64,000 bases of DNA from Erythrophleum ivorense (taxonomy: Eukaryota > Streptophyta > Magnoliopsida > Fabales > Fabaceae). The position numbers were made by a program, and so were the translations under genes. The notes below the pieces were generated by a model that did no database searches, had not been told where the DNA came from, and saw nothing but the letters and a program-made list of their open reading frames with translations. Positions 12,601 through 25,548 of the stretch are shown here, one piece after another (positions within the stretch are counted from its first letter, which is position 1; every line of letters begins with the position of its first letter). Where the stretch lies: the NCBI GenBank assembly GCA_026724425.1, contig JAIUCV010000003.1, positions 59,351,088 to 59,415,087 of the forward strand. The letters run 5' to 3'.

Positions 12601-13975
12601 ACTATCTTCTCATATTAATTGAACTAACTGTCATAGTCGTCATATACTTTTCTTAATAGAAAGTGGGCTGTTGCCAATATTTTAAAATTATGAATTATAT
12701 CACCTGATGATAAATTACTGTTATAATTTGCAATGATAATTACTTTTCCTATAATGATCACATTCACCTGCTTTGCAATTTACATTCCAAAATTGTAATA
12801 ATATTTGTGGATGATAAACAATAATATGAACATGAGGTTTACTTGAACTGATGATGTTGTTGGCAGGGAATTGTGACCTCAGGAGTGATGGTGATTGCCA
12901 TTAACTGGTGTGTAGAGAAGAGGGGTCCAGTGTTTGTCTCTGCTTTCAACCCTGTACTGGTTTTCCTTGTGGCTATAGGTGGTTCTTTAGTATTGGATGA
13001 ACAGCTATACTTAGGAAGGTATGTATATATATATGTATACACCTCTATCTTCCTAATGTTTTCTTTTTACCCCATTCTTTAACATTTATAATTGTAGTAT
13101 TTTATCTCCTTAAATATTTAATTTGAATATAGACAAGACCGTGAAAAAAAATTATATTAAAAGATTCAATCATATAATCTATATATATATATATGATAGA
13201 TTATTTTTTCATTGAAAAATCTAATAGCAAACACCTAGAAGTTATATCTAGATTTTGTCTTTTAAATATCTCTAAGTATATCAAATATATGTATTTTAAA
13301 TGTCTTCTAACATTCAAGATATTAGAGTTAAAATCACAATGTGCCAAATGACTCCCTAACTAATAAAAAAAAAATCATGTGTGTACGTACAATTAGACAC
13401 AATTCATTCAATCTTTTTTCTTTTTTGTATAAGATATTATGGTTTTCAAAATTATCATATTGGAATGACAATCAAACGATTAGTATTTTATAAAATTATT
13501 AAAACTAAAATTTCAAGGATATGAGATATAAATTCGTATTAATATTTCTAAATGATATGAGATTTTGTTCAAAATGCTATTATGTTATGCTTCAGATATC
13601 TTGAGTGCCCCTCCGATATATCAATATATTACATATAGATATTTTAGTTACTTAAACATCTAAAATATCAAAATGAAAATGGTCACCGGCACAACTTATT
13701 AATTATTATTAACCAAATGGAACATTTTTGTATATTGTACATTTTATGACGAAGTTGTGTGATTCATCCTCATTATTGACTTTTATTTATGTAAATGCAG
13801 TGTAATTGGAGCAGTGTTGATTGTGTGTGGATTATACATGGTGTTATGGGGTAAAGGAAAAGAGGCCAAAAACAGTACTCAACCAGCACCAACATTGCCA
13901 GTACATGATCATAAGAGCGATCACTCTATTTCTAAGGATCAAGAACATGATGAAGCAATGTCTAGCAATGTCTAA
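9609..13975 (+). CDS. WAT1-related (nodulin MtN21/EamA, UMAMIT-type) membrane transporter, seven exons
   Basis: Exons are 9,609-9,802, 10,246-10,308, 10,873-10,989, 11,716-11,956, 12,236-12,403, 12,867-13,018 and 13,801-13,975. All introns are GT-AG, and the frame is open across every junction, giving 369 codons before TAA, the usual family size. The start ATG (AGGATGAAG) opens directly into the first membrane helix. The family has ten membrane helices in two EamA repeats; here hydrophobic blocks lie near residues 14-33, 44-62, 75-93, 100-121 and 133-150, then 183-204, 217-237, 250-272, 280-300 and 313-330. Family landmarks seen are YLESLVLTSATFASASFNLI, then AIQCTVFALCVERDWSQWKL, and the FNPVLVFLVAIGGSLVLDE segment. 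The tail is hydrophilic, rich in His, Asp and Ser. Relatives export amino acids or auxin-related compounds across plasma membrane or tonoplast; the substrate cannot be told here. This is the only intact gene in the window. Confidence 0.93.
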
Positions 13976-15385
13976 GATACTTTTGTACATTCTATTACAC
14001 TAAGTTCTTAAGTATGTAATTAAAGATGTCTTAATCCTTGAAAGGAGAAGTGATTGCGGAATATGAGATTACTTTTAATCTTGTAAGCCTATAAATAGGG
14101 ACATACAATAATATACACATGCAAAATATCTAAAATACTTCAATTTACTTCAAACTTTTTCTAAAAGTGTGAGCAAAGTCATTTTTTTTATATGGACTAT
14201 CTCAGTTTGTACAAAGAGCCAAATCCAATTAAATTCACACAACATATGTAACTCATGACAGTAACATCCAAAACATAAATATTCCAAATAGTCTACATGG
14301 GAAGCGTGGATCTTACCAATGGTAGCCAATATCTAACTTACAATAATATGTCTAACTTAAGAGAGAATAGAAGAAACATGATAAGGCTCACAAAAAGTGT
14401 TGGGCTCATCACACTAAAACAATACAAGCTAAGTTGTGGATGACAGGCCAATCTCTACACTTCTTTATGTAACATATAAATTAAAGGGATGAGTTTTGGG
14501 AAGTCAGTGAGTATAATATATGCCATAATACGGAAACAGGACAAACGAAGCCACAAGTGTTTTAATGAAAACATATTTAAATGCAATATTACATTATTAC
14601 AAAAGTAAAAGTGATTTTACTAAGAAAGATAATAATATGTAAAATCATGGGTAAAGGTAATATTATCTATACTCACAGTATTTTAGATTTAATTATGGGT
14701 AAATATAATCTTATTTATACCCACAGTATTCTTGTTCGTCACTAAAAATAACTTCGAGTATATGACATTTTCTTGTTGCGACTTTGGCACCGTAACATGA
14801 CGAGTATCCTAATTTCTCACGACACAAAAGTAGAAAAAGTAAACTATTCTTACATGACATCAAGTGCTAGTAGGGGGTTAAATAGGACCCGTTCAGTTGA
14901 GCTGCTCAAGCTAGTCTTGTTTAATCAGGGCTTTGAGCCCTCTATTTAAATCAATGACTAGACTTTCATATATGTCATGATGACAATGATGGTGAACTAT
15001 TTTAGGCAATTATCATTTTTAATACAAGTTCCATTAAATTTGGTTACTATAAGTCATTATGAATTACTAATTATTATTATTTTCATGATTTATTTTTTCG
15101 ATTATATTGAATTGTTATGAGAAAATGTTTTCAGCACGAATTTGGATTGAGTTGTAATTTTATTTTGGATGTTATTATTGAATGTAGTTTATTCTAAGCG
15201 TAATATTAAATTTGGCATGACGGTATATTGAAAAATTGGGTATTTAAATAATTTATTTAAATTCTGTTAAAATTTACTTTAACTCCTATAAATAGGATTG
15301 AGTCAAGTTAGACACAAATTTATAACCGGACTTAGGCTTCAACAATTGGTTATTTGTAGGATCAAGCTTAGCTCAAGTCCAAATT
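13976..15385. other. 3' flank of the transporter gene, possible decayed LTR pieces
   Basis: A TATAAAT near 14,090 and AATAAT words could serve the gene's polyadenylation, but no clear signal stands out. From about 14,160 the sequence has an LTR-like feel (GATGAGTTTTGGGAAGTCAG near 14,488, a segment also common in gypsy LTR middles), but I cannot match it to another copy in the window. No coding sequence is seen. Confidence 0.35.
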
Positions 15386-15565
15386 TGTCATGAACCAAAA
15401 TGTTTGGCCATGACTGATGGATAGACCAAGCCAACATAAAGCTAGCTTAACCTATCAAGCTTAAAGAAACATATTCATTTGGACTACAGTAAACCAAGAG
15501 CAACACAATAGTATTACCACACTTTGAAATCATACATTTTATTTCACAAAATCACTTAGGTTTTG

Positions 15566-17208
15566 TGATAACGCCTTGTTATTCATGTTTTTGTGCATAT
15601 TTTCTTTCAATAAAGATGAATTTGGCCTCTAACTACATGGTAAATAACAATTTTATAGATAAAATAAACACACTTAGAATGAATAGTTCCATACTCAATT
15701 TTTACATTGTAAATGATAAGTTTTGTTTTACTTTTGAATATAATGAGAACTAATCATACTTTGTCCTTGCTATAGGATGCATATTTTAGAAAGGATTAAA
15801 ACTTCTTATGTCAAAGACACTTCAAAATACTTGTAACTACAGCTTTTAGAAGCTTGCTGCAACCAGAATTAAGCTCGTCGTGGCTAAAAGGGAAGAAATT
15901 GAGGACAAGTTTGCAGGGCAATCTCACCGTAGCGCATCCTAATTGTGCCATAGTGAATCTTCACTCAGAAGCTAATTTCGCCACAGCGCGGATCAAGAGA
16001 AGCTAAATACATGGTGAGGAAAATGTTGAGCTGAGGCGCACTGTCACACAGAAGTAAAACTTGCTATGAAGCAATATTCTGAGCCATGGTGTGAAGCTTT
16101 CCCATTTCATCCAGTAGCTAATTTCTCTGCGGCACATCCTAATCAAGCCATAGCATGTGTTCACCTAGGACTAAACGTCGCTGCGGCATGATTTGTTTTA
16201 TCAAAACGCGGCATTTTCTTTGCCAAAATTTGAAGGGTTTCTTACTTCATATGGACTTTGCTACTAGGGAAGCCGTCATTCGGGGTTGCTTTTGGTTTGG
16301 TCTAAGTGTGTAGAGACTGGGGAGAAGTTAAGGAAGACATTTTTGAAGCAAGGGATGCTAGGGATTGAGGATTGAAATAAAGACAAGATTCATTTTAGAG
16401 TTCATTCCTTCCTTCTTCTTTTCTTTGCATTTTCTTTGATGTATCTGAGTTTTGCTTTAAATTTGTTATTGGTTTTCATGAACATGTATAGCCAAACTCT
16501 CTAATCTAGGATTATTAGAAACTCTTGTATGGATTAGTGGGTGTTCTTCACCCTGAACTTGCAATTAATGATGTTTACATGTTTATTCAACTCCATGCTT
16601 ATTGCTCTCTAATTGCTTGGCCAACAATTAGAATGATTTGTTACTTGTGCTTGAACATGAAAAAGAGAAAGTAAAGTAGAGCAAGAGTTTAGTAGTGTGA
16701 ATTCTTAAAACTTGTTTAGGAAAGTAGATGGTTTAGTTAATGAGATAGGAATATTCATTAACCTCACGTGGTTAATCAAGTATTGCATTGTCCATTTGCT
16801 CTTAGTTAATTTTACAGGGAATTATGAAGTTAATCAGATAACCCTATATAAGATTTGAAAAAATACTTATAGGAATAATTGAATTCTAGATCAACATGTA
16901 TCACCATTGAGAGCAAGGGTATTGAGTGTTAAAGTAACCTGCTATGAAATACAAGAGGAACTAATAATCCTAAATGCTATTATTCACCTCAAAATTCAAA
17001 TACTAACTCTAAGCTTTGCATAGTAGATAATCCATAATCAATTCTTATTTATTCAATCATTTCAAATTGATTTGCTTGATTTAAACTAAGGTGTGAATTT
17101 TTCTACTTGACAAGTTTTAACAACAAATTCTTGAGAGAATAATCTTTTCTTATCACTATATTACTTTTGCAATACGTATACTTGCATGTACGCTTCAAGT
17201 AAGCAACA
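15566..17208 (+). mobile_element. Solo LTR, family B, inside the family-C LTR
   Basis: The 1,643-bp LTR begins TGATAACGCC and ends AGCAACA. It aligns over its whole length, in inverted orientation, with the copy at 61,225-62,872; shared words include TTGTGCATATTTTCT, CTATAGGATGCAT against CTGTAGGATGCAT, and TTGGCCAACAATTAGA. Flanks are TTTTG and ACTTG, a degenerate 5-bp target duplication. The uninterrupted family-C copy reads GATTG at the equivalent site near 17,686, which supports insertion there. An array of CG-containing near-palindromes lies at 15,872-16,215. No internal domain is attached, so it is a solo LTR. Confidence 0.85.
15872..16215 (+). repeat. Array of CG-containing near-palindromic decamers in the family-B LTR
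   Basis: About ten short motifs of the shape C-G/A-C-C/T-N-N-G/A-G-C-G recur every 20-60 bases. Examples are CACCGTAGCGC (15,925), GTGCCATAGTG (15,945), CGCCACAGCGCG (15,979), GCCATGGTGTG (16,083) and GTCGCTGCGGCA (16,178). Several are preceded by a CT/TC word. The same kind of array occurs in the other family-B LTR (62,225-62,590) and in one family-A LTR (25,310-25,495). Confidence 0.6.
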
Positions 17209-17508
17209 ACTTGCCTAAAATTCAATAAAACCTCCCTTAAAAAAAGCATTTCTCTATTTGTACATTTATCCTAATATAGTAATCAATACCTTTTCCAAAA
17301 GAAAAACAATACAAAATAGTCATATATAACATCACAACTCTTGATCTACACAACCTAACCTGACATCTAGTAGTCACGATAATATGAAGTCTGACAACAG
17401 ACAATAATTAAAAAAAAAGGCCCTACCCAATGTGACTAGGAAATACACAAGTCTTGGAGCCTATCACTCAGTTACTTGTTGATTTAAAAAAAAATTAAAA
17501 GATAAGGG

Positions 17509-20135
17509 TATCACAATCCAAAATACTTAGCTGTGACTGACATATAGATTAAGCCAATTTAGATTAGATTAGTTTAGCTTAACAAGCCTAAATGAACATA
17601 GCCCCTTAATCACATTAAAGACTAAGAAAACTTAGAAATTATACCACCCTTTCAAAATGCCTATTTTATTTTGCAAATAAAATCATTTAGAGATTGCTAA
17701 AAATCTAGTGGCACATCCCCTAAATTACAAACATTTCCTAATCTATACAAATAGTTTCAATCCAGAGATTAATACTTTTCAAAGTAAAATAAGAAAATGA
17801 AAGAAACATAGGCAACAAAAAATTTCTACAGCCATTACAAGACCTATAAGATATCTCAACTCTCACACTACACTATCTAACTTGACATTAGTAACCACGA
17901 CATCGTGGAGTCCCACATCATTAACATCTAGTAAAGAGCCTACCCAATTTGTCTAGGAAGTATATTGGTCCCAAAGCCTTCCACTCGACTACTTGCTGAT
18001 CTAAAAAAATGTAGAATTGAAGGATAAGTCTACTAATTTAGTGAGTGTTTAAGTAACAAAGTATGCAAAAGGGTAAACAAGGTGTATACATGAGTTTTTC
18101 ACAAAAAAATAAAAACAAACAATGAAATAAAATAAAATAATATTATATTATATTTATATATATAAAAACACATAATTACTTGAAAGTTAACAAATTTATT
18201 TAGATAATAACTAACTCTAGAAACAATATTTAAAAAAAAAACTCATGGAATGGGAATAATGTGAGAGAACAGTATCATTTTATTGTTCATAGTTCCATTA
18301 CACTTTTTCACAAATCTTGTCATGTAGTGGAACCACACTTTATTTCACAATATCATATTGTCATTGTGTTGCTTACCGCATTTCATAGTGCCACTATGCT
18401 TTTTATCACATTTCAACTCAGCTAGGTGCATCCAGGCCACTACCCTCGCTAAAGGCTAGGGGATTCAAATCACATTCTCATCCATGACTTTTTAAATAAT
18501 ATAAATAAATATCACATCATAAACTAAAAAAATTAAAAATAACTCAAAGATATAAATTTTAAGTAATTATCAATTAATTACAAAGAATTCAATTTGATGA
18601 AAATTATACAAGAAGAATTAAAGTAAGGACAATAATTTATAGAATAAATAAATGTGAAAAGTTAATGAAGTCTCTATATTTTGAAAAAAATAAAAATAGT
18701 GAAAGGAGGTAACATAAGTTAGGGGTTTTACCATTATCTACACTTTGCACCCATATGGCATTACAAAGTGGTGATTTTTAGACCTTGAGCGATGATTTTG
18801 GGACTTTTAGGGGCCACTTTTGTCACTGCTAAAAGTGATTTTATTTTTGGCAATGTAGGAACATTACTATTTCACATCTCATATACATGAATTTCAACAT
18901 TATTTACAACATACTTTACAATTGAAGATTTTCAAAAGCTTAAAATTTGCTTTCTCATAACATAGCAGAATACGAGTTATTTAAAACAAAATTTGATAGG
19001 CAACATAATCAAGGTGTAAACAAAAAAGTGTCATCTTGCTATTTATATACTCACTAATAAGGACCAATAGTAGCAATCCCTTTTACTAACTCAAGACACA
19101 ACCTCAATTGACAAGGTATCCTTGACACTGCCTGAAACCACATTAGACATAGAATTAACAATTAACTATCCAATTAGTTCCTTATAATATCCAATTGACT
19201 AATACAACCTATAATAGATAAAGCCTCAATTTCAATCCAAGTTTATTATCATCCACACTAACATTAGATCTAGATTTTTCAAATTAAGCTTCATAAATTC
19301 AAATTGAACTTTGAAATTACTTATGAAGCAATAAATTCAAGATTAGATGTGTCTATTTCACACTTGGAGGCTTAAAACCAAAATCCTCCAATCTTGAGAG
19401 CCCTCCATGGTTGATTCTTGAAGAAGGAAGAAGGCAAAAATCTACAAACCACTAGTAAGGACAAGATGAAGGAAAAATCATAGAAAGATGGAAAAAGATG
19501 GTAGCAAAAAATAAAAACACAAAAATGAAAAGAAGAGAATGAGATAAGAGAAGGACGAATTGGTGCTCAACCTTCCCTTCAATGGCATTTCACATTTAGC
19601 AATGAAAGGAACTCAAGACAATGGCTGAATAGGCTAATGGCAATAACAAGACGATGGTAAAAGGTTATGAATAGTGGATGTGGCTACACAATGGAAGAAA
19701 ATGTTGTTAATGGAAAAAGGACAATTCAGCTCATGTACATTGAATAGGATGTGGTAGGCTTGTAGGAGAGGAGAAAAAATGAGCAAAGTTGAAGGAAAAG
19801 GAAGAAAAAAGTTATGTTTTTTACTTCTGGGCATAAGATGTAAGGTAGATTGTTTTTGGTCCTAAGAGGAGAAATAAAGTTCCTTTAAAAATTAAGGGCC
19901 AATAAGGATAATTTATCTTAAGCCTTGGAAATGCAAAGAAACATCATTAAGTATTAGACAAGTATCCAAGTGGCTCCATATGATAATTTCTAGGATCTAA
20001 AATTTAATTAAAATTGATTGATTATTGTTTTCGACCATAAGATAATTTATTTTGCATTAATGAACTATTTCTAATTTTCCTTCTTAAATTCTAAATTTTC
20101 ATGGACCTATTTGGAAGGAAATCATGGTTATTACA
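17509..20135 (-). mobile_element. Solo LTR, family C, inserted in another family-C LTR
   Basis: The 2,627-bp LTR reads on the minus strand from TGTAATAACC to GGATTGTGATA. It is flanked by a perfect 5-bp target duplication AAGGG at 17,504-17,508 and 20,136-20,140. The surrounding DNA on both sides is itself family-C LTR, and the flanks rejoin in register at the GATAAG/TAAGTC site that this copy carries near 18,020. Short ORFs within (for example near 19,634-19,834 on the minus strand) are LTR sequence and not genes. Confidence 0.9.
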
Positions 20136-22027
20136 AAGGGTAAGTCACATTGACTTAGTGAGCATATGAATAACAAAGTTTGGAAGGAAAAACAAGGCAT
20201 GCATATTAGTTTTTCACAACTAAGTAAAATTAGTCAAGAAAGAATAAATTAATATATATTAGATTATAAGCTTTCTAAAAATTAAAGAAAATCATTAAGA
20301 TAATAAACAACATAAAAAAAACTCAATTTTTTAAGATAAAAGCTCATATGGAATGGGCATCATGTGAGAGAACTATATTACATTATTGTCCACAATACCA
20401 TTGTACTTTATATAATTCACATTTAAGTACCACCGTACTTTATTTTGCGTCTTAATGCCATCACCTTTTACAAAATTCATCTCCCAATACTACCATACTT
20501 TATTTCACAGTATCATAATGCCATCGTATTATATATCAAATCACATCGTGCCATTGCATTATATATTATATCGTAACTAAGTGCACTTAGGTTGTTACCC
20601 CCCCCCACCAAGAGTTATAGGTGCTAACCAAATTCTCATCTATTATTTTTTAATTTAATAGAAATAAATTACATATGATAATTTGGAAGAAATAATTAAA
20701 GATTCAAATTTAAGAAACTATTGATAAATTATGAAAATTAATTAAAGAAAATGTAAGAATAAGAAATTAATAAGATAAATAAGAGAGAAAATTTAAATAA
20801 AACTCCTTTATAAAAAATGGAGACATATTAAGGGAAAAGGTTAAGGACTTCACCATTATTTTTACTTTGCATATAAGAATCAGAATATCAACTTCTATTC
20901 GCAATAAAGAATAACTCATAAAGTTCAATTATCACATTATTACTATATTCACCACACATGCACGCATGCACATACACACACGCATATATTTATTTATTTA
21001 TTTACAGCAGCATATATATACTACACAATTGAAGATTAAAAAAAAGAGGATTTATTTCCTCTATAAAACAATAGAAGGAATTGCTTAAAACAAGATTTAG
21101 GGTAAGAAAATATAATCAGGAAGTAAACAAAATGAGTTACATTATTATTTATACACTCACTGATAAAAGACCCAATAGTAGTGGTCCTTTCTCTTATTGA
21201 CTTAAGATATGACCTTGGATGTCAAGGTATCCTTGGCATCACCTAACCACATTTATCATGAAATTAATAATTTGACCATCTAATTGACATCCAATAATAT
21301 TAATTTAACTAAACACAACCTCTAGTAGCTAAAGCCTTAATAGTAGCTTAAGTTCCTTATCATCATCACTAACTCTAGATCTACGTTTTTCAAATTAAGT
21401 TTCCTAAATTTGAATTGACTTTTAAAATTGCCTTACGGAATAGGAAATTGAATATTAAAGATGTGAATTTCACATTTAGAGGCTCACAACTAAAACCCTC
21501 CCCAATTTGAGATCCCATTCATAGCTAAGCTTAAGGGAAGGATTAGTAAAAAGTTTCATACCTTTAGAGGTAGATGCAACAAAAATGGCAAAATAATAGG
21601 GGAAAGAAGCCACAAAAGTGAATAGAAAAGAAAAGAGAATGAAAGAGGGTAACAATGGAGCTCACCACATTCTTCAATAACATTCCACAGCAAACATAAA
21701 GAGAGCTCAAGATGGTGGTTTGACAAGTTGATGGCGACAATAAGACAGTGGTGGATGGCCAGTGAATAGTGGATATGGCTGCATGATGGAGAATTTGCTT
21801 CTTAAAGAGGATGCTATACTATTTCTTAAATAAGGGAAGACCAAGAAGTTCATAGGAGATGAGAGAGAATAAGGAAAAGAAGCTGATTAGGGCTTTTAAT
21901 ATCCCATGTCTAAAATTTAAATCTTGTCCCTAAAATTTTTAAAATGCTTTATTAAGACCACCAAAGTCATTTCAAGTTAATTCTTATCATTTTTAAAATT
22001 TATTATTATTCTTTTTTGGTTATTATT

Positions 22028-22199
22028 TTCTCTCCCCCTTAAGAAATTCGATCCGAGAATTTCAGATGAATCACTTTCCATGGAAATTGAAGAGATGTGG
22101 ATACTTTTCATGCATAGCTTTCTTAGCTACCTAAGTTGCCTCCTTTTCAAAATGATTCTACCATACCACTCTAATTGAAGCTACATCATTATTCCTCAA
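22028..22199 (-). pseudogene. Ty3/gypsy integrase C-terminus and polypurine tract
   Basis: On the minus strand this reads as the end of a chromovirus-type integrase: an IRVVW-NHF block, a KEAT-W block, AMHEKYPHLF and a final EFLKGGE, followed at once by the purine tract AAGGGGGAGAG. At least four in-frame stops interrupt it. Gypsy elements of the Tekay/Del type end in a very similar way, just before the 3' LTR. The missing upstream part resumes at 25,549 beyond the inserted solo LTR. Confidence 0.75.
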
Positions 22200-23782
22200 T
22201 GTAACACTAGTGGGCTTTATACATGTTGCATTAAGAAAATTGATAAAAATAATGCAAATAAATGTGTTGCGTAGGGCTTTAAAATCTTTTCTTTTATACT
22301 CTATAGACCCTATGAATTTTCAAACATCATACCCTACACATAATCCATCTACACAAGTCATAAATATCATAAAATATCTCATGCAATACAGATTTAGAGT
22401 CCCAAACATCAAAAAATGCATGTTCAATTTCAGGTCTAGATTTCAATTTTTTGGGACAAACTTGAAAACTTCATAATTAAGTCTACAAAAATCAAAATCT
22501 AACAAACCATGGCTTTCTAGAAAGCCCCACATGTCAAATTTATGCTAAAAATACTCCTAGGCCATGAAAACATCATTTGTACCACGATTAATAATAGAAA
22601 AGCATCATAGGTCCGGCTGCCCAGGTACTCTGATATAACTTGCTAATATGGATTTCACAAACTCATAAATAATTCCACAAAAATCCAAATTGAGTAAACC
22701 ATACCAATATGGAAAGCTACTGGTGTCTACTTTAAAGGAAAAATAGATCCAGATCTAGAAAATGACATTAAACTAATGAAAATTGATGGAACAGAACTTA
22801 AGGTCCTGCTACATTACTAACAGTAAATTCCAACTTCAAAAATGCATATCTCTCTCTACACACCTCCAAATGAGGTGCTTCTAGTGGCTACAGGCCCCTG
22901 TGAATATCTAGTTTCTCCATGTAAACTTTCAGAATCATTGGACCACATTTGGCCCTCAAATGATATAAAAACAATTCTGACCAAATGAAGAGTAACTTAT
23001 ACCAATATGCAAAATTTACTGAATTTCAAAAAATCATAATAAATTCTATAGACCTCCAGATAATATGATTCTTAAAGCTAAAAAAAACTCTATATGAGAT
23101 CTATATGTATGTAAAATCTTAACTTCAAAATCATTCATTTAGTCACTTTGTGATATAGAGTTGTAAAATGGTACTTTTAAGCCTTTATATGTGTCATTTG
23201 GGTACCAAATACTATTCTAATATCAACATGCCCACTTGAGCATGTGGAAAAGTATAAAAACAACCCTCTAAAAATGCTCAAAGGGTCCAAATACCTATAC
23301 ATCACAAATTCACTCTCCCACTTGCTCGTATACAAAAGATCTTACATGCATATCTTTGCATTTCAATGTCAAAAACATCTATTCTTATTCATATGCTTTC
23401 AATTTCCATACATACATCATATATCCATGTATATATATATAAGTGTTTATATATCATATATATCATGAGATTATACCATTCGACAACAATATGGTCACAA
23501 ATGGCTAATAATACAACTCTTGTGTCATTCTCTCATCTTTAAGCTCGGTGGTTCCCATCTCTCGACTCCCTTTGTTCACTTGGTCCACCTAAGCATGTTA
23601 GGTAATTGGAAGGGAGTGAGATTCAAAGAATCTTAATAGCCCTTCTCTCTCTTTCAAACACACATAAAGGATGCAATTTTAAATCTAAAAATACATGCAC
23701 AACTATCTTGAAAATCATGAACATATTTCTTTCGTTCAAAAGGTCACATAAATCATACATAGGCTTGCCAAGACAATGGTTT

Positions 23783-23942
23783 AGTCTCACCCACTCTCTT
23801 TGGGACTTTTAGACTTGCCTCACCTATTATCAAGGGACTTTTGACTAGGTCTCACTCTTTCTGGAGACTTTTGGCTTTGTCTCACCCATCCTTAGTGACT
23901 TTTGGCTCATCCTCGTCTTATCTAAGGACTTTTGGCTTCCCA
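23783..23942 (-). repeat. Short tandem repeats (about 30-36 bp) within the family-A LTR
   Basis: About five imperfect units carry the core GGGACTTTTGGCTT...TCTCAC on the plus strand (CCAAAAGTCCC on the LTR's own strand). The family-A copy at 51,725-51,911 has six units with the same core in opposite orientation. Unit number differs between the two LTR copies, so the array has changed since they separated or was variable in the source family. Confidence 0.8.
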
Positions 23943-25309
23943 AAGCTTATACAAGCCAAAACATATTTATAAAACATCATTCAACTGTATAAGCAAAGCA
24001 TCATGGTACCATGGCATATACCTACTTGCTAAAAACATTATTCATGACTTAAACATACACGCACACATTCAAGGCAAGAAGACATCCCAAGATGTATAAG
24101 AAAAAAGAAACAGAGCTACCTTAAAAGTACTATGCACACTTTAACCTTTGACATATCTTCCTCTCTCTTGACCAAATATCTATAAGGAGGTAGGACTTGA
24201 TTCCTTTGGCCTAAACACATCAAATGGGATCTAATTATACTCTTGGAACCAATTCTAATGTTATATATACACTAGAAAAGCTAGATGGCTCATATGGTTC
24301 AATTATGATTCTATAAGGCACCTAATGAAGCAACCTTGGGAATTCATGATCTTGGCTCCTTTCTCTCCTTGAATCTATGATCTTTGACTCCATTAAAACC
24401 TCTTGGAGTTATCACACATTTATTTTGAGGAGCCTAACTATGTGTTACTTTATTATACTACAATATGGAACTTATACCTCCATCACACTTTCTAGGCTCT
24501 CTAGACTTTTTTCAAGGCTTCCTCTCATATTTTCCCATCATATATGATATAAAACCAAGCTTGGAAGAAATTAAAATATTCCCTAAGCATTGGTTCTGTC
24601 ATAGGCTGAGACATGCTTCATTAAAGGGGGCCAAGGAGTTTTCTTTACTTCCTTGATAGGAGATGCACGTGGGAAGCTTTTTAGGGGTCTTAGGAGCTCA
24701 TACAAACACTCACTTAGGCTTAGGAACTCTTAGATAAAATTAGATTTTAGGTTGTTGCTTTAAACCCCTAACTTTCCTATCTTGAATTTTCTTAGATTTT
24801 CTTCCATTTTCTTTGCATTTCTTAAGTTCTTATAGCCTAAACCTTAGGTTTTTCACTTGATTTTGGTCAAAAATTTCTCCCTCTTAGCTGTTCTCTCTTG
24901 GATGAAACTCACTTTAAGAGGAACAAGAAGGAAGAAGCATGGAAGACAAGAAATTCATCTTAATTTCTAGTTCTCCTTGGATGCTTTCTCTTTTGCTTTA
25001 CTTTTCCTCTCCAAATTCGAAATTCTCCCTTCTGGTTTGAGCTTAAATCAGCACCAAATCACACACTAAAACCATAAGAAGGAAGAGGAAGGAGAGGGGG
25101 AAGAGTTTAGTGAAGCAAATAGTAAGGAAAAATGGCTAAAACTTACACTTTTAAGGCTTGCTTTCTCCTCCCTTTGCTCCCCCTTTGTGCGCCACTTCCA
25201 ATATCTCTTCTTTCTATTTTCAGCTAGCCAAAAGTCAATCTAAAGGTAAGGGAGAGTTTTGGATTTTTTAAAAAAGAAATTTTCATTTTTTCACATTTTT
25301 TCAAAATAA

Positions 25310-25495
25310 ATCTCGCTATAGCTAGAAACATCTCTCGCTACGGCGAGGACTTATTAGTTTCAGGTCCCCTTGTTTTCGCCATAGCTAGCGCTATTGTGAA
25401 GAACTCCTTGGATTTTGTATGAGCCATAAACTCACTATATTGAACTGGTATTCTCACTATGGGGAACAGGCATCATTGCTATAGCTAAAGGACTT
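25310..25495 (-). repeat. CG-containing near-palindrome array in the family-A LTR
   Basis: Motifs include CTCGCTATAGCTAG (25,312), CTCGCTACGGCGAGG (25,333), TTCGCCATAGCTAGCGC (about 25,375), CTCACTATGGGGA (about 25,453) and GCTATAGCTA (about 25,475). They lie in the first 240 bases of the LTR in its own orientation. The plus-strand family-A copy lacks this stretch. The style matches the arrays in the family-B LTRs, although the rest of the LTRs is not similar. Confidence 0.55.
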
Positions 25496-25548
25496 AGAAA
25501 AATTCTAAAACATTAAATTCTCATATCTATAAAAACTCAAGTGTTACA

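Larger units (their letters stand above)
15386..22027 (-). mobile_element. 3' LTR (family C) of a minus-strand gypsy relic, interrupted by two solo LTRs
   Basis: The pieces 15,386-15,565, 17,209-17,508 and 20,141-22,027 together make one LTR of about 2.36 kb. Each piece aligns in order with the uninterrupted copy at 17,509-20,135. Examples are TGTCATGAACC against TATCACAATCC at one end, TACCCAATGTGACTAGGAA against TACCCAATTTGTCTAGGAA, and GGTTATTATT against GGTTATTACA at the other end. In transcription orientation the LTR begins after a polypurine tract (reverse complement of 22,028-22,040, AAGGGGGAGAG) and an integrase C-terminus, so this is the 3' LTR of the element whose body lies to the right. 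Confidence 0.8.
22200..25548 (-). mobile_element. Solo LTR, family A, inside the gypsy integrase
   Basis: The 3,349-bp LTR reads on the minus strand from TGTAACACTTGAG to ACTAGTGTTACA. It aligns, inverted, with 49,862-53,459: shared landmarks are GTGGCGCAC with AAGGGGG near the 5' part, an AATGGAGTCAAAGAT-like segment, and the CCAAAAGTCCC tandem repeats. Flanks are CTCAA (22,195-22,199) and TTCAA (25,549-25,553), a 5-bp target duplication with one change. The integrase reading frame continues from one flank to the other, confirming the site. TG...CA ends and length suggest a Ty3/gypsy (Tekay-like) source, but no internal region is attached. Confidence 0.88.

Noticed and set aside
18025..22027. 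Apparent 2-kb tandem duplication (18.0-20.1 and 20.1-22.0 kb)
   Set aside because: The perfect AAGGG flanks and in-register rejoining show an LTR inserted in another LTR of the same family, not a tandem duplication.
23244..24656. Several plus-strand ORFs of 60-75 codons
   Set aside because: They fall within the minus-strand family-A solo LTR and are not conserved in the second copy.
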